This document shows, one piece after another, positions 1 to 4,636 of a stretch of DNA of 5,208 nt. Source of the stretch: Alistipes sp. (GTDB taxonomy: Bacteria; Bacteroidota; Bacteroidia; Bacteroidales; Rikenellaceae); assembly GCA_017391435.1 (NCBI GenBank), contig JAFOYS010000057.1, positions 1 through 5,208 of the forward strand, read 5' to 3'. Position numbers and translations under genes: made by a program. The stretch's first letter is position 1. Every line of letters begins with the position of its first letter. The notes under the pieces were generated by a model. The model did not search any database. It was given only the letters and a program-made list of their open reading frames with translations, and had not been told where the DNA came from.

Positions 1-257
1 GCCTTTGCAAGACCTTCGCTACGATAGGTTACAGGCGCAGCCTCACACTTGAGCATTCGCTTCATAGGTAGCCAGTCGCGGAATTTGTAAAGTCCTATCT
101 GGTCATCATATACTGTAAGGCGCTTGTTTGCATAGTTTGCGCGAACAAGCGATGGTTTGTCATAACCCTCAAAGTCAAGCGTCCAACCAGCGTCTTTAAA
201 CTCCTGGCCGGTTGCTACACATATCAAACTGTATTGTGTTGGTGTAAATGCTTTCAT
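1..257 (-). CDS. Probable cysteate synthase, N-terminal part (runs off window)
   Basis: Cysteate synthase is a PLP-dependent, threonine-synthase-like (fold type II) enzyme that makes L-cysteate from O-phosphoserine and sulfite. In Methanosarcina this feeds coenzyme M; in some Bacteroidota cysteate is the precursor of sulfonolipids. The ATG at 257 opens 85 codons to the window edge. Visible features are a start of the type YSLICVATGQEFKDAGW, then PSLVRANYANKRL (about residues 36-48), IGLYKFRDWLP (54-64) and APVTYRSEGLAK (about 74-85). The DWLP...PVTYxSEGxAK arrangement is what I recall as characteristic of cysteate synthases and separates them from ordinary ThrC. The N-terminal CxxC-type cysteines of the archaeal form are mostly absent (only Cys13). 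The PLP lysine would lie beyond the window. It has its own strong promoter and sits 35 bases past maf. Alternative: another threonine-synthase paralogue. The family call is from memory of motifs, not a search. Confidence 0.72.
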   Translation of the reverse strand, partial: MKAFTPTQYSLICVATGQEFKDAGWTLDFEGYDKPSLVRANYANKRLTVYDDQIGLYKFRDWLPMKRMLKCEAAPVTYRSEGLAK

Positions 258-267
258 AAATCGTAGT

Positions 268-284
268 CTTTGTAACTTACAAAG
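268..284. repeat. Perfect 17-bp palindrome overlapping a -7 box, possible operator
   Basis: The plus strand reads CTTTGTAA-C-TTACAAAG: two exact 8-base arms around one central base at 276. Its right arm overlaps the -7 element of the cysteate synthase promoter (280-287), and it covers the expected transcription start around 273. That placement suits a repressor operator. There is no following T-run in either direction, so it is a poor terminator candidate. The palindrome is seen in the sequence; its role is inferred. Confidence 0.5.
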
Positions 285-311
285 ATATTAATTTATTTGG
301 AATTAAGCAAA
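280..311 (-). promoter_or_regulatory. Bacteroidales-type promoter for the cysteate synthase gene
   Basis: Read on the minus strand, TTTG (311-308), 20 bases, then TATCTTTG (287-280) matches the Bacteroidales housekeeping consensus TTTG-N19..21-TAnnTTTG exactly. The predicted start of transcription is near 273, giving a leader of about 16 bases before the ATG at 257. The -33 box lies inside the last codons of maf. This promoter argues that the cysteate synthase gene is not simply the last gene of the lpxB-maf operon. Confidence 0.72.
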
Positions 312-907
312 TTTGACTCTATAAACTCCCCTAACTCAACATACAATCGCTGTACTGGAAGTCCCATAACATTAAAGAAAGAACCTTCTATACTCTCAAT
401 TGCAACATAACCTATCCACTCCTGAATACCATAGGCACCCGCCTTGTCAAATGGTCGGTAGTTGTCAATGTAGTACTCTATCTCCTCATTAGTAAGGGCG
501 CGAAATGTAACGCTGCTTTTTACAGAGAAACTGTGAGTGCAGTTTGCGGAGCGGATAGTCACACCCGTAACTACGCTGTGTCTGTTTCCAGAGAGCATCT
601 CAAGCATCTCTACAGCTTGAGCCCTATCTACGGGTTTGCCAAGAATCCTATCTTGGGCAATAACAACTGTATCAGCCGTAAGCAGTATATCCTTTGCATC
701 TAATGCAGTAGGGTAGGCATTGCTCTTGAGTGTAGATATATACTCTGCGACTTGGTCGCAGGCAAGAGTAGATGGAAAAGACTCATCGCACTCAAATTTA
801 TCTGCAAGTGTAAAGTTAATACCACAATCTGCAAGCAACTGCCTGCGACGAGGAGAAGCTGATGCAAGAATGAGGTTGTATCCCTCTAATAGTTTGTGTA
901 ACAACAT
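293..907 (-). CDS. maf: Maf-family nucleoside triphosphate pyrophosphatase (dTTP/UTP type)
   Basis: Maf proteins hydrolyse canonical and modified nucleoside triphosphates to the monophosphate and pyrophosphate in the cytoplasm (house-cleaning); overproduction in Bacillus interferes with septation. The 204-residue length is normal. Motifs in order: LILASASPRR (12-21), the substrate-binding loop; LTADTVV (76-82) with Asp79, the expected catalytic/metal acid; GKPVD (90-94); SGNRHSVVTGV (106-116); KAGAYGIQ (155-162); and FFNVMGLPV (177-185). The AGAYGIQ block resembles the YhdE/B. subtilis Maf branch (dTTP/UTP) more than the YceF branch (m7GTP). The ATG at 907 lies one base after the stop of the upstream lipoprotein gene, so translation is probably coupled, and it is the last gene of the tight minus-strand run. 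Nothing looks broken. The family is secure; the substrate class is inferred. Confidence 0.95.
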   Translation of the reverse strand: MLLHKLLEGYNLILASASPRRRQLLADCGINFTLADKFECDESFPSTLACDQVAEYISTLKSNAYPTALDAKDILLTADTVVIAQDRILGKPVDRAQAVEMLEMLSGNRHSVVTGVTIRSANCTHSFSVKSSVTFRALTNEEIEYYIDNYRPFDKAGAYGIQEWIGYVAIESIEGSFFNVMGLPVQRLYVELGEFIESNLLNSK

Positions 908-908
908 A

Positions 909-1508
909 TTAAAAACTGTGTATAGCTCTTACGTGGTATGTGTACTGCTTGTAGTTTGCGCTCTGATTATGGCTCTTTGCATCAACAGTGTATACCCACC
1001 ACTGATCCATCTCTGTAGAGGAGAGATAGTGGTAGTCTTTTGCAAAAGGAGTGGCTTTGTGGTTGTAGATTGCGTGCGCAAAACTATTTCCGCTACCGAT
1101 AATAAGCAACTCTCGCAACTCGTCAATTGATGGTATATACCAACCACTGCCCAAGCTCTTGCACCATACAAAAGCTGGATATTTACTCTGCCAATCTTGC
1201 AAGGTGTAGATTAGTGCGGTGTTCTGCTCTCCGCAGTTACGAACAGTTGCATCTGTGGTGATAAACTCTGTGCTCCACGCCTTCATCTGTTCAGGCTCGG
1301 TAAGTGAGACTATAAGACCTGACTCTCCATCTTCATTGACTCTAAATACTAAACCCTTTACACCGTCCTTGTCATACAAATCTCCAATCTGATAACTCTT
1401 GGCACTTGGTTCTGGATCTGGAGTCGGCTCTGCGGTAATATCAGAATTTTCCTTATCGCACCCTACAATAAATAGTGTGGCTACAAGTAGCGCAAAATAC
1501 TTTTTCAT
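909..1508 (-). CDS. Small lipoprotein with DUF1566-like (C-type-lectin-like) domain
   Basis: This 199-residue protein has a lipoprotein signal: two Lys, a hydrophobic stretch, and a lipobox ending IVGC with the modified cysteine at 17. The mature protein begins CDKENSD, an acidic/Lys tail that could act as a Bacteroidota surface-export signal, though it is not a textbook match. A Pro/Glu-rich linker (EPTPDPEPS, 27-35) leads to one compact domain. It holds GLIVSLTE (64-71), KAWST (76-80), FVWCKSLGSGWYIPSIDELR (113-132), YLSSTE (161-166) and a C-terminal YHVRAIHSF. The GWYxPSxxEL...SSTE...VRA pattern is typical of the DUF1566/Fib_succ_major-like domains common in gut Bacteroidales lipoproteins, whose ligands are generally unknown. 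Its ATG overlaps the upstream gene's stop by one base (TAATG). Location would be the outer membrane; the function is unknown. Confidence 0.85.
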   Translation of the reverse strand: MKKYFALLVATLFIVGCDKENSDITAEPTPDPEPSAKSYQIGDLYDKDGVKGLVFRVNEDGESGLIVSLTEPEQMKAWSTEFITTDATVRNCGEQNTALIYTLQDWQSKYPAFVWCKSLGSGWYIPSIDELRELLIIGSGNSFAHAIYNHKATPFAKDYHYLSSTEMDQWWVYTVDAKSHNQSANYKQYTYHVRAIHSF

Positions 1509-2065
1509 TATTTAATCTCAAATTTAAGTAGTTCGTTGTTATTGTGTTCTACAGTGATAGTATCACCAGCCTTCACAGCGATACTATTGCTTGTGGCGAT
1601 AAATACCAAATCGCCAGTCTTGAGAGTTAATTTGTTAGATGCAGTAGAGACGGCACTATTTATTATTTCAAGCAGATTGTAGTAATAAGCAACAAATTTA
1701 CTGTCAGAAACTTGTGCTGAAAGGTCTGCTGCACCTGACAGGTCATCTACCGATAGCCACTCGGTGCCAATAGCTGTTGAATGGTCAAAGCAGTAGGCTT
1801 CGTCAGTAGGTAGACCGCTCTCTAATGCCTGCAGTAGTGTGTCTCGTGCTATAAAAGTTACGCCAGCGGTTACAGAGTCATAACAGCGAGAGGCAAACTT
1901 TGTTGCAATACACTTTGCAAGGCGTGTTATACGAACAACATAGCCATAGTCGCAAACAATATCTTTAGAGAAATTTGGTAGATAAAAGGTGTCGTTATTT
2001 CGCAGTACAGCGTTATCTGGACGAATTGAGATTCGTGATGCGGTATCTATTACAACAATCTTCAT
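1508..2065 (-). CDS. Degenerate fumarylacetoacetate hydrolase (FAH)-family protein
   Basis: FAH-family enzymes are metal-dependent hydrolases, decarboxylases or tautomerases acting on acylpyruvate-like substrates. The 185-residue product follows the layout of the short Bacteroidota homologues of about 200 residues: PDNAVLRNNDTFYLPNFSKD (16-35), VVRITRLAK (43-51), GVTFIARD (68-75), GLPTDEAYCFDHSTAIG (84-100) and LTLKTGDLVFIATS (146-159). As I recall the family, the metal-binding E-x-E is here D39-Y-G41; the third acid, before F-x-ARD, is Thr70; the Lys before the FD-S-IG motif is Tyr91; and the GTP turn is ATS (157-159). The N-terminal block with the H/E catalytic pair is also shortened. The protein is therefore probably not a classical metal-dependent FAH enzyme. 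The frame is intact, with no stops. It sits 6 bases after lpxB and overlaps the lipoprotein start. Fold is probable; function is unknown. Confidence 0.78.
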   Translation of the reverse strand: MKIVVIDTASRISIRPDNAVLRNNDTFYLPNFSKDIVCDYGYVVRITRLAKCIATKFASRCYDSVTAGVTFIARDTLLQALESGLPTDEAYCFDHSTAIGTEWLSVDDLSGAADLSAQVSDSKFVAYYYNLLEIINSAVSTASNKLTLKTGDLVFIATSNSIAVKAGDTITVEHNNNELLKFEIK

Positions 2066-2071
2066 ATAATG

Positions 2072-3196
2072 CTATCTTTTAAGTGTTTTAACAATCTCTG
2101 ATGCAAATCTTTGAGAAGCACCACTGCCTCCAATTAGTGTGCTTAGCTCGGCAAAATCTTTAAGCATCTTCTCTCGCTTTGCTCCCCCTTTGAGTATTGA
2201 ACGAAGTTCTGTGGCGGCGGTGTTAATGTCCAGCTTTGCACAGACCAACTCACGCACAGCTTCACGCTGCAGGTTGATATTTACAAGCGAGATGTATGGA
2301 ATCTTGAGTACATATGGTCGTAGAATCTCATATAGCTTTGGTACACGATAGACAACCATCTCTGGTATGCCCATAAGTGCTGTTTCGAGCGTGGCGGTGC
2401 CAGATGTGACTATAGCCGCCTCTGCGTGAGCGAGGGTCTGTTGAGTTTGGTTGCACAGATATTTTACATAACCTTGCAAGTGTCTCTCATAGACACTCTT
2501 GTCTATCCACGGCACTGCGGTAACAATAAACTGATACTCAGGGAAGAGCTTGGCTATATTAACCATATCTGGAAGGTTGGCCTTAATCTCAGAGACGCGA
2601 CTTCCGGCAAGCAGGGCAACAATAGGGCGGTTGTCAAGAGAGTTTTGTGCAAGAAATTGCTCTCTGCTACTGAACTGTGAGCGCATCTGACAGATGTCAT
2701 CTACAAGCGGATTGCCACAGAATGTAGTCTCAATGCCTTTGCTTTTAAAGTACTCTGTCTCAAATGGGAATATGGTATAGACCTTGTCTACATACTTGCG
2801 AATGCTCTTTACTCGCCACTCCTTCCAAGCCCAAACTTTTGGCGCTATGTAGTAGTATACTTTTATGCCCTTGCTATGTGCCCATTTTGCAATACGCATA
2901 TTGAAAGATGGGTAGTCAATAAGTATAATAACATCTGGACAGAACTCATCTATAGCCGCTTTACACTCGTCTATCTGCGAGAATATGGTCTTTAGATTGC
3001 GTAGAACATTGACAAAACCAAAGAAGGACATCTCCTTATAGTGCTTTACCAGCGAGTCAACTCCTCCAACCTCTGCCATACGATCGCCACCACAAAAGCG
3101 AAACTGAGCACTGCTATCCTCACTTACAATGCCCTGCATCAGCTTGCTGCCGTGCAAATCTCCAGACGGCTCTCCTGCTATGATAAAATATTTCAT
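2072..3196 (-). CDS. lpxB: Lipid A disaccharide synthase
   Basis: LpxB (GT19 glycosyltransferase) condenses UDP-2,3-diacylglucosamine with lipid X (2,3-diacylglucosamine-1-phosphate) to form the tetra-acyl disaccharide-1-phosphate of lipid A, at the inner face of the cytoplasmic membrane. The 374-residue length is normal. Diagnostic motifs: AGEPSGDLHGS (7-17, with the expected catalytic Asp in SGD), FCGGDRM (34-40), MSFFGFVNVL (56-65), IDYPSFNMRIAK (93-104), APKVWAWKEWR (118-128), FPFE (143-146), FCGNPLVDD (159-167), LLAGSRVSEIKANLP (195-209), SGTATLETALMGIPEMVVYR (265-284) and ISLVNINLQREAVRELV (302-318). The ATG at 3196 is the natural start because the Rossmann strand MKYFIIAGE begins at once. 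It leads a four-gene run; surE, which I recall often lying beside lpxB in Bacteroides, is not seen here. Base composition is clearly richer in G+C than the right end of the window. Confidence 0.97.
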   Translation of the reverse strand: MKYFIIAGEPSGDLHGSKLMQGIVSEDSSAQFRFCGGDRMAEVGGVDSLVKHYKEMSFFGFVNVLRNLKTIFSQIDECKAAIDEFCPDVIILIDYPSFNMRIAKWAHSKGIKVYYYIAPKVWAWKEWRVKSIRKYVDKVYTIFPFETEYFKSKGIETTFCGNPLVDDICQMRSQFSSREQFLAQNSLDNRPIVALLAGSRVSEIKANLPDMVNIAKLFPEYQFIVTAVPWIDKSVYERHLQGYVKYLCNQTQQTLAHAEAAIVTSGTATLETALMGIPEMVVYRVPKLYEILRPYVLKIPYISLVNINLQREAVRELVCAKLDINTAATELRSILKGGAKREKMLKDFAELSTLIGGSGASQRFASEIVKTLKR

Positions 3197-3200
3197 ATTG

Positions 3201-3232
3201 CAAAATTAAAAAAAAAATAGCAGTTTACGAAA
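3201..3232 (-). promoter_or_regulatory. Putative promoter of the lpxB operon, very close to the start codon
   Basis: On the minus strand TTTC (3232-3229), 20 bases, then TAATTTTG (3208-3201) fits the Bacteroidales consensus with one mismatch in the -33 box. A run of ten A (3208-3217 on the plus strand) lies between the boxes. The -7 box ends only four bases before the lpxB ATG at 3196, so transcription would begin at or next to the start codon. Either the mRNA is leaderless or the true promoter is elsewhere in 3197-3321. Confidence 0.45.
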
Positions 3233-3234
3233 CT
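3222..3234. repeat. Short inverted repeat between the divergent promoters
   Basis: AGTTT-ACG-AAACT is a 13-base inverted repeat with exact 5-base arms. It contains the -33-like boxes of both divergent promoters (TTTA on the plus strand, TTTC on the minus strand). It may be no more than the symmetry of two facing -33 boxes, or it may be a regulator site serving both genes. Confidence 0.3.
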
Positions 3235-3257
3235 ATAGAAAATAATTTATAACTTTG
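3224..3257 (+). promoter_or_regulatory. Promoter of the outer-membrane barrel gene
   Basis: TAACTTTG at 3250-3257 is an exact match to the Bacteroidales -7 consensus TAnnTTTG. A weak -33 (TTTA, 3224-3227) lies 22 bases upstream, slightly long. Transcription would start near 3264, giving a leader of about 58 bases that ends in an A/T-rich stretch before the ATG at 3322. No Shine-Dalgarno sequence is visible, as is usual in this phylum. Confidence 0.65.
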
Positions 3258-3321
3258 CATAGTAAACAACAAAACCTAAACGCCGTTCAAAACTTTCTGC
3301 GGCAGCAAAAAACAAATTTTT

Positions 3322-4176
3322 ATGAAGAAATTTATGCTCTCTTTACTATTGGTGTTTGGCGTTGCAGCTCTTGCAACAGCGCAAATGCAAGATGTCGTCT
3401 ATTTGAACAATGGCAGCATTATTAAGGGAAAAATCATTGAAAAGACGCCTGCAGGAGCAGTCAAAATTGAGACTATGTGTGGCTCTGTTTTTGCCTACAA
3501 CAATCAGGAGATACAATCAGTGACAACTGAGAAGATGACCAGCATCTATGGTAAGAAGATTGTCGATTTGCCTAAGCATATATTTGGTATTAGAGGCGGT
3601 GCGTTGTTTTCAAAGGTATCTTTGGGAAGCTTTTTGGATGATGCTTCCAAAAAGCACCTCAAAACAGGTTTCCATATTGGTGGAATCTACGAAGTGTCAA
3701 TGCAGCAGACAAATAGATGGTATTTCCAGACAGGTCTTGATTTCCAATATATCAGAGGAAAGCATACTACTGTTGATGAATTAGGTTTTGATGATTTTTG
3801 GGATGATGAACCATCGGATGATAATACTATTCTAACTAATACAAAGGCAATGTATATAGAGATACCTGCTATGTTTACTTGTAAAGTTGAACTTGGTAAG
3901 AATCTTCTTTTGTGCCCAGCTTTTGGTCTTGCATATAATCTGGGACTGACTGGTAAATACACTTATGAAGCACCGAGCGAGGGTGAGTATGAGACAGGTA
4001 ACCCTTTTAATGAGGATGGCGATTATAACCCACTCTTTGGTAGACACTGCGTGAGCTTTAAAGCAGCACTGAACTTTGTCATTAAAAGACACTGTTTTAT
4101 CGGATGTGGTGTCTTTGCACATCCACTATTCGGAGATCATTGGGGCTTGAGCGCTACTGTAGGATATAACTTCTAG
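3322..4176 (+). CDS. Secreted outer-membrane beta-barrel protein (OMP_b-brl-type)
   Basis: This 284-residue protein begins with a clear signal peptide (MKK, hydrophobic 4-18, ATA then Gln, predicted cleavage after residue 20). Residues about 24-70 (DVVYLNNGSIIKGKIIE ... VTTE) match the small SH3-like beta segment often placed before porin-like barrels in Bacteroidota. From about residue 87 the chain alternates aromatic and polar residues in amphipathic strands (FGIRGGALFSKVSLG, FHIGGIYEVS, WYFQTGLDFQYIRGK, MYIEIPAMFTCKVEL, LLLCPAFGLAYNLGLTGKY, VSFKAALNFVI, CFIGCGVFAHPLF), ending GLSATVGYNF with the terminal Phe expected of a barrel inserted by BamA. That pattern suggests roughly eight strands (PorT/OmpA-like size). 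Two loops are very acidic (about 152-168 and 219-235). It has its own promoter and a terminator-like hairpin downstream, so it is probably monocistronic. Ligand and role are unknown. Confidence 0.85.
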   Translation: MKKFMLSLLLVFGVAALATAQMQDVVYLNNGSIIKGKIIEKTPAGAVKIETMCGSVFAYNNQEIQSVTTEKMTSIYGKKIVDLPKHIFGIRGGALFSKVSLGSFLDDASKKHLKTGFHIGGIYEVSMQQTNRWYFQTGLDFQYIRGKHTTVDELGFDDFWDDEPSDDNTILTNTKAMYIEIPAMFTCKVELGKNLLLCPAFGLAYNLGLTGKYTYEAPSEGEYETGNPFNEDGDYNPLFGRHCVSFKAALNFVIKRHCFIGCGVFAHPLFGDHWGLSATVGYNF

Positions 4177-4253
4177 TGCAATAACATCATAAATATAGAC
4201 CCACAAAGTATTGGCTGTTACAAAAGTTTGGATGGGCTATTAAGTGGATTTTA

Positions 4254-4553
4254 CTAGTAAAGAGTTCGGTATTGCACCGGACTCTTTCCGTTTTGTTTTA
4301 TACGGTCGTTATTTTCGTAGTTGATATACTTTCCGAACCCGCGTTTGAAAACTTTCATATCCGAAAACTTTTGAAGATATCAATCTAGAACTCATTATTT
4401 TAAAATTTCCTTCACATTATTATTCAACTAGTTTTCAATCCCGACATTATCTGCGTAATGCCATACTTTTTCAGTTGTTGCTGATTCATATGTCGTTGAA
4501 ATCTAAAATTTTAGTCAAGTATACGATAACTTATCCGAATTATTTATAAATTT
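4254..4553 (-). pseudogene. Decayed IS3-family transposase, C-terminal integrase part
   Basis: IS3 orfB transposases are DDE enzymes. Read on the minus strand, 4501-4442 gives FQRHMNQQQLKKYGITQIMS, matching the usual Y/FQ...L...GI.QSMS block just after the HSD motif. The DNA at about 4528-4502 aligns with codons for a degraded (I)VHSDQGW, mostly through C-to-T and G-to-A changes. After a frame change, 4433-4254 reads N-stop-LNNNVKEILK (a relic of NCxDNAxxENFFGxLK, with NFFG apparently lost), then three more in-frame stops. An open 38-codon tail follows (4370-4257): KFSDMKVFKRGFGKYINYE, NNDRIKQNGK, SPVQYRTLY, then TAG. The YINYxNNDRIK...SPVQYRT ending is diagnostic of the family. With four stops and a frameshift it cannot be active. 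The upstream limit is approximate. Confidence 0.75.
4259..4300 (+). terminator. Rho-independent terminator-like hairpin after the barrel gene
   Basis: AAAGAGTTCGGT (4259-4270), loop ATTGC, ACCGGACTCTTT (4276-4287) forms a 12-bp stem with one G-T wobble, followed by a T-rich tail (CCGTTTTGTTTTA, 4288-4300). It lies 83 bases after the barrel gene stop at 4176. The same DNA on the minus strand encodes the GKSPVQYRTL end of the IS3 transposase relic, so the hairpin derives from IS coding sequence. The stem ends in AAA on its 5' side, so it has a little U-tail on the minus strand too, but the downstream T-run is only convincing on plus. Confidence 0.65.
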
Positions 4554-4554
4554 G
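4547..4554 (+). promoter_or_regulatory. Possible -7 box for the TPR gene, inside the IS remnant
   Basis: TAAATTTG matches the TAnnTTTG consensus. Transcription would start near 4561, giving a leader of about 76 bases before the ATG at 4637. No TTTG is seen at the expected -33 distance (about 4522-4526), so this is weak, and in such AT-rich DNA a chance match is possible. Confidence 0.3.
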
Positions 4555-4636
4555 TGGGAGGTATTTACGCAAGAGATACACTTTTAGTTTCATTGATTGA
4601 CAAAAAATAGGTCTAACTTGTTTTGACAAACGAATT

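Larger units (their letters stand above)
4216..4628 (-). mobile_element. Internally deleted IS3-family (IS150-like) insertion sequence remnant
   Basis: The AT-rich gap between the barrel gene and the TPR gene holds a decayed transposase on the minus strand (see the pseudogene entry). Candidate ends flank it: TGTTACAAAAGTTTGGAT (4216-4233, reading inward on plus) and TGTCAAAACAAGTTAGAC (4628-4611, reading inward on minus). They agree at about 11 of 18 positions, start with TG, and resemble the IS3-type end I recall (TG...CCCAAAAAGTTnGACA). The right candidate end lies about 20-40 bases past the transposase stop, the usual distance. At about 0.4 kb it is far shorter than a working IS3 element (about 1.2-1.5 kb), so orfA and most of orfB are gone. 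No target duplication is evident. The transposase homology is firm; the exact ends are tentative. Confidence 0.6.

Noticed and set aside
268..295. Palindrome after maf as a rho-independent terminator
   Set aside because: The stem is A/T-rich with a one-base loop and lacks a T-run, so an operator is the better reading.
720..1130. Plus-strand open frame of 136 codons
   Set aside because: It lies wholly opposite maf and the lipoprotein gene, has no family resemblance and spans their junction; it is a shadow of the real minus-strand genes.
1519..1526. TAAATTTG on the minus strand just upstream of the lipoprotein start
   Set aside because: It matches the -7 consensus but has no TTTG at the -33 distance and lies in the coding end of the FAH-like gene in a tight operon; probably chance.
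2139..2680. Two plus-strand open frames opposite lpxB
   Set aside because: Their products have no recognisable motifs, and the minus strand holds a complete lpxB with all family motifs.
3282..3303. GCCG...CGGC inverted repeat in the barrel gene leader
   Set aside because: Four-base arms with a 14-base loop are too weak to claim a riboswitch or attenuator.
3687..4122. Minus-strand frames opposite the barrel gene
   Set aside because: They are antisense to a clear signal-peptide plus barrel protein and show no features of their own.
4347..4371. Direct repeat GAAAACTTT twice, 16 bases apart
   Set aside because: Only two copies of a 9-base AT-rich word within decayed transposase sequence; no array and no further copies, so not a CRISPR or iteron.
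4597..4619. TTGACA-like -35 sequence before the TPR gene
   Set aside because: No TATAAT-type -10 at 17 bases, and Bacteroidota promoters do not use this consensus; it lies in the IS end.
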